From positions 64,602,201-64,666,200 of the forward strand of contig CM059562.1 of NCBI GenBank assembly GCA_030386875.1: a stretch of 64,000 nt of DNA. The letters run 5' to 3'. Made by a program: the position numbers and the translations under genes. The notes beneath the pieces were generated by a model, which was given only the letters and a program-made list of their open reading frames with translations, was not told where the DNA came from and did no database searches. Every line of letters begins with the position of its first letter. The first letter of the stretch is position 1. This DNA comes from Morinoia aosen (taxonomy: Eukaryota > Arthropoda > Malacostraca > Amphipoda > Talitridae). Shown one piece after another: positions 1 to 13,100 of the stretch.

Positions 1-2367
1 TATTTGTTTAATTTCATTAAAATAACCAAACGTTACGTTTCATAAAATATTATTCAGAGTTCCTTTGATCATTACACAATTTTCAACAGGTTACCGCAAC
101 AAATGCGATGCTAAGAGAGAAAGGTGCCATTAGTATATAGTTAAGAGAACGCGGACTCTTTTCGACATAAAAAAGACATACCTTTCTCTCACCTCGCGCC
201 CTAACACTTTTTTCCACTGGGTGGCGTGACGCAGGGATAGAAAACAACCGAAAATTAATTCTAATTTATTTCATTTTAAACGAATGAATGAATACTTCAT
301 CCTGCGAATGGGCTGGAAGGGAGAGACTGGGACACCAGCACGCCCGTAATGCCCCTTCAGCACCGAGCCACGATCACTGTCAAGGGAGAATAAATATGTT
401 TAATGATTGGATGAAATCGAGTCGATAGCGACTGCTGAAAGGAATTATGGATTAGAATGTTGGCTCCGTTTAAATTTGTCTTACGCCGAAAAATAGAAAG
501 ACACCGTACGTAATTTAAGAATCACGACTTGAGAATCGGGTATTGAGTGAACACGCAGTCCTGCAGTAAATAATGCAAGGCTAGAGAGTTCAGCTCGTGT
601 AATTGCTTGAATTAGTATCTCAAGACTAACTTTAGTCCAAGTGAATATCCTACATCTCACGTTATTTATGGTAATTATATACAGGGGTACATTATTAATT
701 TTAGTACTCTATATTAGAACACGAAATTGAATAACTGAAACAGATATATGGAGTAATAATTGCCGTTTTAAGACAAAGTAATAATTAAATTTATTAACGG
801 AACAGTTACACAAGATTTAATTTCCCATTTTTTTGAAGTAAGTGAGGCGGGTTATTTGGAGCTACAACTAACGTCACTATCGTAAAATTGTGCCGCTAAT
901 CATTACGGTGACTCACCATTACATTAGTTAGGCAGCTGAACTCGAATGACCGAAGCAGAAGTAAAGTGCAGGTAGGCAGTAGGTCGGCAGCAAAGTCTAG
1001 TCCATCATGCTACCGTCAGAACCCTCTCGATGAAGGAGAAATGTAGAACGGGAGACGGTAGCCACAACATCGGCCACACTCAGAAGTTGATCTTAAAGTA
1101 GGTTTCATACGTAAAACATCAAGATGGTCAAGTCAGGTGGAAGGCTGGTAGGCAACATTATTATTGTTTGTGGTCGCTTTCCCACCAGGGTCGCCAGCTA
1201 AGGAAGGCAACAATCCTGATGCTGTCTCAGAGCCTGCACGAAGTCACTTTTCCTTCGGTGTATTTGAATAGTAAACTCGATTGTTAAACGCACCGATGGT
1301 TGCGCCTTTGATTAGTGAAATGAATTTGGGTACAGGCACTGAAATCGAGCTTTTTAGTTTATTGGAATCATTTCCATAGAAAGTTTGGCACACCCGAGTC
1401 ACCGGAGAAAAAATTAAATTTTTCCAGAGATACAATAGTTGTTTCTCACAGACGAAACAAGATAAAAGTTGAAGTAATAGATGCTGAACTACAAGACCGC
1501 AGTGAATAGCAAAATGGTGGTCCTTAACATAACAAAAAAATTCTGGTTAAATAATAAAAAGACCTACCAAAATCTAAGCTCAGGTCCTCTCATTTTTAAT
1601 TCGGGAGTAGCTTAAATTAGTTATTAGTTTAAGCCCCGCCACAACGCCGATTCAGAGAGAGGAAGGAGGAAAGCGCCCTTCGATTCGAGAGTTACGAACG
1701 GAAAATCTGTGCCAAGTGGGCATAGGAGCAGTAAATTGAGAAATAAGATCAAACAGGATTTCAAGCTGAAGAAAAAATTAGAAGTTGCTGAAAAACAAGA
1801 CAGCCGTGTACTATAAAATGTATGGTTCATGACATTACAACAATCATTCAATAAAAAAAACAGAGCACTTACCGAACTCTCAGCTCAGACCCTCACACTT
1901 TTCTCACGTCGATACACTAGATTTGTTACCGAAAGGTACCCTGGTAGTATTGTCATCAGTCTTTAAGCACACTGATCTCAGGAAAAGAATTTACCTATTC
2001 AAATTTATAGGCCAATTGTAAATATTGAAACTCCGTGGTAAAGAGTAAACAGCGCTCCGTTATCGTGATTTATGCATAACAGATTATACAATTGTTGATT
2101 TCAATGCTGCCTTGATACTGCTGTCATTCAAGCTGATTTGTCACTGCTATGATTGTACTACATCAACACAAACTCATAATGCATAAGTCTTAAATGAATA
2201 ATTACGACATGAGCTCCTCCAACCCGAATTCAACAGAACAGCACCGAAAGAAGAAAAAATTGAACACAATTGGACTATGAGCAAACCAAGGGAAAACTCA
2301 ATAAACAACAGCCACGATAGAAATGGCAGTAGAAGCCAAAATTAAAGAATAAAATATAGAATCCCCA
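1..2367. other. Non-repetitive AT-rich flank, no gene recognised
   Basis: This is ordinary-looking AT-rich DNA to the left of the satellite. Two short minus-strand open stretches (1244-1435, 63 codons; 1624-1851, 75 codons) both begin at TTG rather than ATG and match no family I recognise, so I do not call them genes. A pair of diverged similar segments lies at about 1555-1605 and 1850-1910; each contains a splice-donor-like GTAGGT or GTAAGT when read on the minus strand. From about 2304 the sequence starts to resemble degraded satellite monomers, which become clear at 2368. I see no tRNA, rRNA or transposon terminus here. An exon of an intron-rich gene too short to recognise cannot be excluded. 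Confidence 0.6.
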
Positions 2368-4150
2368 GAAAAAGTAGCGACACAAAAGTAGCAATAGAGG
2401 TAACGACGCAGAAGCCGCAATAAAAGTAGCGCCGCAGAAGCCGCAATAAAGGTAGCGCCGCAGAAGCCGCAATAAAGGGAGCGACGCGAAAGCCGCAATA
2501 AAGGGAGCGACGCAAAAGCCGCAATAAAGGGAGCGACGCAAAAGCCGCAATAAAGGGAGCGACGCAAAAGCCGCAATAAAGGGAGCGACGCAAAAGCCGC
2601 AATAAAGGGAGCGACGACAAGCCGCAATAAAGGGAGCGACGCAAAAGCCGCAGTAGAGGTAGAGATGCAGAATCCGCAGTAGAGGTAGAGATGCAGAATC
2701 CGCAGTAGAGGTAGCGACGCAGAAGCCGCAGTACAGGTGGCGACGCAGAAGCCGCAGTACAGGTGGCGACGCAGAAGCCGCAGTACAGGTAGCGACGCAA
2801 AAGCCGCAGTAGAAGTAGCGACGCAGAAGCCGCAGTAGAAGTAGCGACGCAGAAGCCGCAGTAGAAGTAGCGACGCAGAAGCCGCAGGAGAAGTAGCGAC
2901 ACAGAAGCCGCAGGAGAAGTAGCGACACAGAAGCCGCAGGAGAAGTAGCGACACAGAAGCCGCATGAGAAGTAGCGACACAGACGGCCGCATGAGAAGTA
3001 GCGACACAGAAGCCGCAGGAGAAGTAGCGACACAGAAGCCGCAGAAGTAGCGACACAGAAGCCGCAGAAGTAGCGACACAGAAGCTGCAGGAGAAGTAGC
3101 GACACAGAAGCCGCAGGATAAGTAGCGACACAGAAGCCGCAGGATAAGTAGCGACACAGAAGCCGCAGGATAAGTAGCGACACAGAAGCCGCAGGATAAG
3201 TAGCGACACAGAAGCCGCAGGATAAGTAGCGACACAGAAGCCGCAGGATAAGTAGCGACACAGAAGCCGCAGGATAAGTAGTGACACAGAAGTCGCAGGA
3301 GAAGTAGCGACGCAGAAGCCGCAGTCAAAGCAGCGACTCAGAAGCCGCATTAGAGGTGGCGACGCAGAAGCCGCAGTAAAAGCAGCGACTCAGAAGCCGC
3401 AGTAGAGGTGGCGACGCAGAAGCCGCAATAGGAGTTCCGACACAGAAGCCGCAGTTTGAGTAGCGACAAAGAAGCCGCAGTTTAAGTAGCGACACAGAAG
3501 CCGCAGTTGAAGTAGCGACGCAGAAGCCGCAGTTGAAGTAGTGACGCAGAAGCCGCAGTTGAAGTAGTGACGCAGAAGCCGCAGTTGAAGTAGTGACGCA
3601 GAAGCCGCAGTTGAAGTTGCGACGCAGAAGCCGCAGTTGAAGTTGCGACGCAGAAGCCGCAGTTGAAGTTGCGACGCAGAAGCCGCAGAAGTAGCGACGC
3701 AGAAGCCGCAGTCAAAGCAGCGACTCAGAAGCCGCATTAGAGGTGGCGACGCAGAAGCCGCAGTAAAAGCAGCGACTCAGAAGCCGCAGTAGAGGTGGCG
3801 ACGCAGAAGCCGCAATAGGAGTTCCGACACAGAAGCCGCAGTTTAAGTAGCGACAAAGAAGCCGCAGTTTAAGTAGCGGCACAGAAGCCGCAGTTGAGGT
3901 AGCGAGGTTGCGATACAGAAGCCGCAGTTGAGGTAGCGAGGTTGCGACACAGAAGCCGCAGTTGAAGTAGCGAAGTTGCGACACAGAAGCCGCAGTTGAA
4001 GTAGCGAAGTTGCGACACAGAAGCCGCAGTTGAAGTAGCGACGCAGAAGCCGCAGTTGAAGTAGTGACGCAGAAGCCGCAGTTGAAGTAGTGACGCAGAA
4101 GCCGCAGTTGAAGTTGCGACGCAGAAGCCGCAGTTGAAATAGCGACAAAA
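2368..4150. repeat. Left-edge satellite with many monomer subfamilies
   Basis: Consecutive blocks of different 26-bp subfamilies lie side by side. Monomers with aataaagggagcgacgc occupy about 2420-2650, agtagaggtagagatgc 2650-2720, agtacaggtggcgacgc 2725-2800, aggagaagtagcgacac 2885-3110, aggataagtagcgacac 3110-3290, and agttgaagtagtgacgc about 3530-3610. A segment starting at 3321 is repeated at 3708 (offset 387 bp), so at least one local tandem duplication has occurred. Such ordered diversity is typical of an array edge, where homogenisation is weak. Confidence 0.85.
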
Positions 4151-7100
4151 AAGCCGCAGTTGAAATAGCGACTCAGACGACGCAGTTGAAGTAGCGACAC
4201 AGAAGCCGCAGTTGAAGTAGCGACACAGAAGTCGCAGTTGAAGTAGCGACACAAAAGCCGCAGTTGAAGTAGCGACACAGAAGCCGCAGTTGAAGAGAAG
4301 AAGTAGCGACGCAGAAGCCGGAGTTGAAGTAGCGAAGTAGCAACTCAGAAGCCACAGTTGAAGTAGCGAAGTAGCGACGCAGAAGCCGCAGTTGAAGTAG
4401 CGACAAAGAAGCAGCAGTTGAAATAGCGACAAAGAAGCCGCAGTTGAAATAGCGTCAAAAAAGCCGCAGTTGAAATAGCGACAAAAAAGCCGCGGTTGAA
4501 ATAGCGACTCAGACGACGCAGTTGAAGTAGCGACACAGAAGCCGCAGTTGAAGTAGCGACACAGAAGTCGCAGTTGAAGTAGCGACACAAAAGCTGCAGT
4601 TGAAGTAGCGACACAGAAGCCGCAGTTGAAGAGAAGAAGTAGCGACGCAGAAGCCGGAGTTGAAGTAGCGAAGTAGTAACACAGAAGCCGCAGTAGAAGT
4701 AGCGACACAGAAGCCGCAGTAGAAGTAGTGACACAGAAGCCGCAGTAGAAGTAGCGACACAGATGCCGCAGTAGAAGTAGCGACACAGATGCCGCAGTAG
4801 AAGTAGCGACACAGAAGCCGCAGTAGAAGTAGCGACACAGAAGCCGCAGTTGAAGTAGCGATACAGAAGCCGCAGTTGAAGTGGCGATGTTGCGACGCAG
4901 AAGCCACAGTTGAAGTAGCGACGCAGAAGCCGCAGTTGAAGTAGCGACGCAGAAGCCGCAGTTGAAGTAGTGACGCAGAAGCCACAGTAGGAGTACCGAC
5001 ACAGAAGCCGCAGTGGAAGTAGCCAAGTAGCGACACAGAAGCCGCAGTTGTAGTAGCAAAGTAGCGACACAGAAGCCGCAGTTGTAGTAGCAAAGTAGCG
5101 ACACAGAAGCCGCAGTTGTAGTAGCAAAGTAGCGACACAGAAGCCGCAGTTGTAGTAGCAAAGTAGCGACACAGAAGCCGCAGTTGTAGTAGCAAAGTAA
5201 CGACACAAAAGCCGCAGTTGTAGTCGCAAACTAGCGACACAGAAGCCGCAGTTGTAGTAGCGAAGCAGCGACACAGAAGCCGCAGTTGAAGAAGCGAAGT
5301 TGCGACGCAGAAGCCGCAGTTGAAGTAGCGACGCAGAAGCCGCAGTTGAAGTAGCGACACAGAAGCCGCAGTTGAAGTAGCGACACAGAAGCCGCAGTTG
5401 GAGAAGCGAAGTAGCGACACAGAAGCCGCAGTTGAAGAAGCGAAGTTGCAACACAGAAGCCGCAGTTGAAGAGAAGTAGCGACGCAGAAGCCGCAGTTGA
5501 AGAGAAGTAGCGACGCAGAAGCCGCAGTTGAAGTAGCAAAGTAGAAACACAGAAGCCGCAGTAGAAGTAGTGACACAGAAGCCGCAGTAGAAGTAGCAAC
5601 ACAGAAGCCGCAGTAGAAATAGCAACACAGAAGCCGCAGTTGAAGTAGCGAAGCAAAAGCCGCAGTTGAAGTAGCGTAGTAGCGACGCAGAAACCGCAGA
5701 AGTAGCGACACAGAACCCGCAGTAGAAGTAGCGACACAGAACCCGCAGGAGAAGTAGCGACACAGAATCCGCAGGAGAAGTAGCGACACAGAACCCGCAG
5801 GAGAAGTAGCGACACAGAAGCCGCAGGAGAAGTAGCGACACAGAAGCCGCAGAAGAAGTTGCGACACAGAAGCCGCAGAAGAAGTTGCGACACAGAAGCC
5901 GCAGGTGAAGTAGCGAAGCAGAAGCCGCAGTAGAAGTAGCGACGCAGAAGCCGCAGTTGAAGTAGCGACGCAGGAGCCGCAGATAAAGTAGCGACGCGGA
6001 AGCCGCAGTTGAAGTAGCGACGCGGAAGCCGCGGTTGAAGTAGCGACGCGGAAGCCGCAGTTGAAGTAGCGACGCAGAAGCCGCAGTAGGATTAGCGACG
6101 CAGAAGCCGCAGTTGAAGTAGCGATGCAGAAACGCAGGAGAGGCAGCGACAAATAAGCCGCAGTTGAAATAGCGACACAGAAGCCGCAGTTGGGGAAGCG
6201 AAGTAGCGACACAGAAGCCGCAGTTGAAGAGAAGTAGCAACACAAAAGCCGCAGATTGAGAGAAGTAGCAACACAGAAGCCGCAGATTAACAGAAGTAGC
6301 AACACAGAAGCCGCAAATAAAAAAAAGTAGCGACGCAAAAGCCGCAGTTGAAGTAGAAGTAGCAAAACAGAAGCAGCAGTAGAAGTTGCGCCACAGAAGC
6401 CGCAGTAGAAATAGCGCCACAGAAGCCACAGTTTAAGTAGCGAAGCAGAAGCCGCAGTTGAAGAGAAGTAGCGACGCAGAACTCGCAGTTGAAGTAGCGA
6501 CACAGAAGCCGCAGTTGATGTAGCGACACAGAAGCCGCAGTTGATGTAGCGACACAGAAGCCGCAGTTGAAGTAGCGACACGGAAGCCGCAGTTGAAGTA
6601 GCGAAGTAGCGACGCAGAAGGCGCAGTAGAAATAGCGACGCAGAAGCCGCAGTAGAAATAGCGACGCAGAAGCCGCAGTAGAAATAGCGACGCAGAAGCC
6701 GCAGTAGAAGTAGCGACGCAGAAGCCGCAGTAGAAGTAGTGACGCAGAAGCCGCAGTTGAAGAGGAGACGTAGCGACGCAGAAGCCGCAATTGAAGTAGC
6801 GACACAGAAGCCGCAGTTGAAGTAGCGAAGTAGCTACACGGAAGCCGCAGTTGAAGTAGCGACGCAGAAGCCGCAGTAGAAGTAGCAACGCAGAAGCCGC
6901 AGTAGAAGTAGCGACTCAGAAGCCGCAGTAGAAGTAGCGACACAGACGACGCAGTTGAAGTAGGGATCCAGACGACGCAGTTGAAGTAGCGACACAGAAG
7001 CCGAAGTTGAAGAAGCGAAGTAGCGACACAAAAGCCGCAGTTGAAGAAGCGAAATAGCAACACAGAAGCTGCAGTTGATGAGGAAAAGTTGCGACGCAAA

Positions 7101-10100
7101 AGCCTTAGCTGAGGTAGCGAAGTAGCAACACAGAAGCCGCAGTTGAAGTTGCGACACAAAAGCCGCAGTTGAAGTTGCGACACAGAAGCCGCAGTTGAAG
7201 TAGCGACACAGAAGCCGCAGTTGAAGTAGCGACACAGAAGCCACAGTTGAAGTAGCGACACAGAAGCCACAGTTGAAGTAGCGACACAGAAGCCACAGTT
7301 GAAGTAGCGACACAGAAGCCACAGTTGAAGTAGCGACACAGAAGCCACAGTTGAAGTAGCGACACAGAAGCCGCAGTTGAAGTAGCGAAGCAGAAGCCGC
7401 AGTTGAAGTAGCGAAGCAGAAGCCGCAGTTGAAAAAGCGAAGCAGAAGCCGCAGTTGAAGTAGCGAAGCAGAAGCCGCAGTTAAAGTAGCGAAGCAGAAG
7501 CCGCAGTTGAAGTAGCGAAGCAGAAGCCGCAGTTGAAATAGCGCAGCAGAAGCCGCAGTTGAAATAGCGCAGCAGAAGCCGCAGTTGAAGTAGCGAAGCA
7601 GAAGCCGCAGATAAAGTAGCGACGCGGAAGCCGCAGTTGAAGTAGCGACGCGGAAGCCGCGGTTGAAGTAGCGACGCGGAAGCCGCGGTTGAAGTAGCGA
7701 CGCGGAAGCCGCAGTTGAAGAGAAGTAGCAACACAGAAGCCGCAGATTGAGAGAAGTAGCAACACAGAAGCCGCAGATTAAGAGAAGTAGCAACACAGAA
7801 GCCGCAGATTAAGAGAAGTAGCGACGCAAAAGCCGCAGTAGAAGTTGCGCCACAGAAGCCGCAGTAGAAATAGCGCCACAGAAGCCGCAGTAGAAATAGC
7901 GCCACAGAAGCCACAGTTTAAGTAGCGAAGCAGAAGCCGCAGTTGAAGAGAAGTAGCGACGCAGAACTCGCAGTTGAAGTAGCGACACAGAAGCCGCAGT
8001 TGATGTAGCGACACAGAAGCCGCAGTTGATGTAGCGACACAGAAGCCGCAGTTGAAGTAGCGAAGCAGAAGCCGCAGATAAAGTAGCGACGCGGAAGCCG
8101 CAGTTGAAGTAGCAACACGGAAGCCGCAGTTGAAGTAGCGACACGGAAGCCGCAGTTGAAGTAGCGAAACGGAAGCCGCAGTTGAAGTAGCGACACAGAA
8201 GCCGCAGTTGACGTAGCGACACAGAAGCCGCAGTTGAAGTAGCGACACAGAAGCCGCAGTTGAAGTAGCGACACAGAAGCCGCAGTTGAAGTAGCGACAC
8301 AGAAGCCGCAGTTGAAGTAGCGGCACAGAAGCCGCAGTTGAAGTAGCGACACAGAAGCCGCAGTTGAAGTAGCGACACAGAAGCCGCAGTTGAAGTAGCG
8401 ATGCAGAAGCCGCAGTTGAAGTAGCGAAGTAGCTACACGGAAGCCGCAGTTGAAGTAGCGACGCAGAAGCCGCAGTAGAAGTAGCGACGCAGAAGCCGCA
8501 GTTGAAGAGACGTAGCGACGCAGAAGCCGCAGTTGAAGAGGAGACGTAGCGACGCAGAAGCCGCAATTGAAGTTGCGACACAGAAGCCGCAGTTGAAGTA
8601 GCGAAGTAGCTACACGGAAGCCGCAGTTGAAGTAGCGACGCAGAAGCCGCAGTAAAAGTAGCGACTCAGAAGCCGCAGTAGAAGTAGCGACACAGACGAC
8701 GCAGTTGAAGTAGGAATCCAGACGACGCAGTTGAAGTAGCGACACAGAAGCCGAAGTTGAAGAAGCGAAGTAGCGACACAGAAGCCGAAGTTGAAGAAGC
8801 GAAGTAGCGACACAGAAGCTGCAGTTGATGAGGAAAAGTTGCAACGCAAAAGCCTTAGCTGAGGTAGCGAAGTAGCAACACAGAAGCCGCAGTTGAAGTT
8901 GCGACACAAAAGCCGCAGTTGAAGTTGCGACACAGAAGCCGCAGTTGAAGTAGCGACACAGAAGTCGCAGTTGAAGTAGCGACACAAAAGCCGCAGTTGA
9001 AGTAGCGACACAGAAGCCGCAGTTGAAGAGAAGAAGTAGCGACGCAGAAGCCGGAGTTGAAGTAGCGAAGTAGCAACTCAGAAGCCACAGTTGAAGTAGC
9101 GAAGTAGCGACGCAGAAGCCGCAGTTGAAGTAGCGACAAAGAAGCAGCAGTTGAAATAGCGACAAAGAAGCCGCAGTTGAAATAGCGTCAAAAAAGCCAC
9201 AGTTGAAATAGCGACAAAAAAGCCGCGGTTGAAATAGCGACTCAGACGACGCAGTTGAAGTAGCGACACAGAAGCCGCAGTTGAAGTAGCGACACAGAAG
9301 TCGCAGTTGAAGTAGCGACACAAAAGCCGCAGTTGAAGTAGCGACACAGAAGCCGCAGTTGAAGAGAAGAAGTAGCGACGCAGAAGCCGGAGTTGAAGTA
9401 GCGAAGTAGTAACACAGAAGCCGCAGTAGAAGTAGCGACACAGAAGCCGCAGTAGAAGTAGTGACACAGAAGCCGCAGTAGAAGTAGCGACACAGAAGCC
9501 GCAGTAGAAGTAGCGACACAGATGCCGCAGTAGAAGTAGCGACACAGAAGCCGCAGTAGAAGTAGCGACACAGAAGCCGCAGTTGAAGTAGCGATACAGA
9601 AGCCGCAGTTGAAGTGGCGATGTTGCGACGCAGAAGCCACAGTTGAAGTAGCGACGCAGAAGCCGCAGTTGAAGTAGCGACGCAGAAGCCGCAGTTGAAG
9701 TAGTGATGCAGAAGCCACAGTAGGAGTACCGACACAGAAGCCGCAGTGGAAGTAGCCAAGTAGCGACACAGAAGCCGCAGTGGAAGTAGCCAAGTAGCGA
9801 CACAGAAGCCGCAGTTGTAGTAGCAAAGTAGCGACACAGAAGCCGCAGTTGTAGTAGCAAAGTAGCGACACAGAAGCCGCAGTTGTAGTAGCAAAGTAAC
9901 GACACAAAAGCCGCAGTTGTAGTCGCAAACTAGCGACACAGAAGCCGCAGTTGTAGTAGCGAAGCAGCGACACAGAAGCCGCAGTTGAAGAAGCGAAGTT
10001 GCGACGCAGAAGCCGCAGTTGAAGTAGCGACGCAGAAGCCGCAGTTGAAGTAGCGACACAGAAGCCGCAGTTGAAGTAGCGACACAGAAGCCGCAGTTGG

Positions 10101-13100
10101 AGAAGCGAAGTAGCGACACAGAAGCCGCAGTTGAAGAAGCGAAGTTGCAACACAGAAGCCGCAGTTGAAGAGAAGTAGCGACGCAGAAGCCGCAGTTGAA
10201 GAGAAGTAGCGACGCAGAAGCCGCAGTTGAAGTAGCAAAGTAGAAACACAGAAGCCGCAGTAGAAGTAGTGACACAGAAGCCGCAGTAGAAGTAGCAACA
10301 CAGAAGCCGCAGTAGAAATAGCAACACAGAAGCCGCAGTTGAAGTAGCGAAGCAAAAGCCGCAGTTGAAGTAGCGTAGTAGCGACGCAGAAACCGCAGAA
10401 GTAGCGACACAGAACCCGCAGTAGAAGTAGCGACACAGAACCCGCAGGAGAAGTAGCGACACAGAACCCGCAGGAGAAGTAGCGACACAGAACCCGCAGG
10501 AGAAGTAGCGACACAGAAGCCGCAGGAGAAGTAGCGACACAGAAGCCGCAGAAGAAGTTGCGACACAGAAGCCGCAGGTGAAGTAGCGAAGCAGAAGCCG
10601 CAGTAGAAGTAGCGACGCAGAAGCCGCAGTTGAAGTAGCGACGCAGGAGCCGCAGATAAAGTAGCGACGCGGAAGCCGCAGTTGAAGTAGCGACGCGGAA
10701 GCCGCGGTTGAAGTAGCGACGCGGAAGCCGCAGTTGAAGTAGCGACGCAGAAGCCGCAGTAGGATTAGCGACGCAGAAGCCGCAGTTGAAGTAGCGATGC
10801 AGAAACGCAGGAGAGGCAGCGACAAATAAGCCGCAGTTGAAATAGCGACACAGAAGCCGCAGTTGGGGAAGCGAAGTAGCGACACAGAAGCCGCAGTTGA
10901 AGAGAAGTAGCAACACAAAAGCCGCAGATTGAGAGAAGTAGCAACACAGAAGCCGCAGATTAACAGAAGTAGCAACACAGAAGCCGCAAATAAAAAAAAG
11001 TAGCGACGCAAAAGCCACAGTTGAAGTAGAAGTAGCAAAACAGAAGCAGCAGTAGAAGTTGCGGCACAGAAGCCGCAGTAGAAATAGCGCCACAGAAGCC
11101 ACAGTTTAAGTAGCGAAGCAGAAGCCGCAGTTGAAGAGAAGTAGCGACGCAGAACTCGCAGTTGAAGTAGCGACACAGAAGCCGCAGTTGATGTAGCGAC
11201 ACAGAAGCCGCAGTTGATGTAGCGACACAGAAGCCGCAGTTGATGTAGCGACACAGAAGCCGCAGTTGAAGTAGCGACACAGAAGCCGCAGTTGAAGTAG
11301 CGAAGTAGCGACGCAGAAGGCGCAGTAGAAATAGCGACGCAGAAGCCGCAGTAGAAATAGCGACGCAGAAGCCGCAGTAGAAATAGCGACGCAGAAGCCG
11401 CAGTAGAAGTAGTGACGCAGAAGCCGCAGTTGAAGAGGAGACGTAGCGACGCAGAAGCCGCAATTGAAGTAGCGACACAGAAGCCGCAGTTGAAGTAGCG
11501 AAGTAGCTACACGGAAGCCGCAGTTGAAGTAGCGACGCAGAAGCCGCAGTAGAAGTAGCGACGCAGAAGCCGCAGTAGAAGTAGCGACTCAGAAGCCGCA
11601 GTAGAAGTAGCGACACAGACGACGCAGTTGAAGTAGGGATCCAGACGACGCAGTTGAAGTAGCGACACAGAAGCCGAAGTTGAAGAAGCGAAGTAGCGAC
11701 ACAAAAGCCGCAGTTGAAGAAGCGAAATAGCAACACAGAAGCTGCAGTTGATGAGGAAAAGTTGCGACGCAAAAGCCTTAGCTGAGGTAGCGAAGTAGCA
11801 ACACAGAAGCCGCAGTTGAAGTTGCGACACAAAAGCTGCAGTTGAAGTTGCGACACAGAAGCCGCAGTTGAAGTAGCGACACAGAAGCCACAGTTGAAGT
11901 AGCGACACAGAAGCCACAGTTGAAGTAGCGACACAGAAGCCACAGTTGAAGTAGCGACACAGAAGCCACAGTTGAAGTAGCGACACAGAAGCCACAGTTG
12001 AAGTAGCGACACAGAAGCCGCAGTTGAAGTAGCGAAGCAGAAGCCGCAGTTGAAGTAGCGAAGCAGAAGCCGCAGTTGAAAAAGCGAAGCAGAAGCCGCA
12101 GTTGAAGTAGCGAAGCAGAAGCCGCAGTTAAAGCAGCGAAGCAGAAGCCGCAGTTGAAGTAGCGAAGCAGAAGCCGCAGTTGAAATAGCGCAGCAGAAGC
12201 CGCAGTTGAAATAGCGCAGCAGAAGCCGCAGTTGAAGTAGCGAAGCAGAAGCCGCAGATAAAGTAGCGACGCGGAAGCCGCAGTTGAAGTAGCGACGCGG
12301 AAGCCGCGGTTGAAGTAGCGACGCGGAAGCCGCGGTTGAAGTAGCGACGCGGAAGCCGCAGTTGAAGTAGCGACGCAGAAGCCGCAGTAGGATTAGCGAC
12401 AAATAAAAGTAGCGACACAGAAGCCGCAGTTGAAGAGAAGTAGCAACACAGAAGCCGCAGATTGAGAGAAGTAGCAACACAGAAGCCGCAGATTAAGAGA
12501 AGTAGCAACACAGAAGCCGCAGATTAAGAGAAGTAGCGACGCAAAAGCCGCAGTAGAAGTTGCGCCACAGAAGCCGCAGTAGAAATAGCGCCACAGAAGC
12601 CGCAGTAGAAATAGCGCCACAGAAGCCACAGTTTAAGTAGCGAAGCAGAAGCCGCAGTTGAAGAGAAGTAGCGACGCAGAACTCGCAGTTGAAGTAGCGA
12701 CACAGAAGCCGCAGTTGATGTAGCGACACAGAAGCCGCAGTTGATGTAGCGACACAGAAGCCGCAGTTGAAGTAGCGAAGCAGAAGCCGCAGATAAAGTA
12801 GCGACGCGGAAGCCGCAGTTGAAGTAGCGACACGGAAGCCGCAGTTGAAGTAGCGACACGGAAGCCGCAGTTGAAGTAGCGACACGGAAGCCGCAGTTGA
12901 AGTAGCGAAACGGAAGCCGCAGTTGAAGTAGCGACACAGAAGCCGCAGTTGAAGTAGCGACACAGAAGCCGCAGTTGAAGTAGCGACACAGAAGCCGCAG
13001 TTGAAGTAGCGACACAGAAGCCGCAGTTGAAGTAGCGACACAGAAGCCGCAGTTGAAGTAGCGACACAGAAGCCGCAGTTGAAGTAGCGACACAGAAGCC

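Noticed and set aside
1244..1851. Minus-strand ORFs of 63 and 75 codons in the flank
   Set aside because: Both start at TTG, are short, and match no family I recognise.
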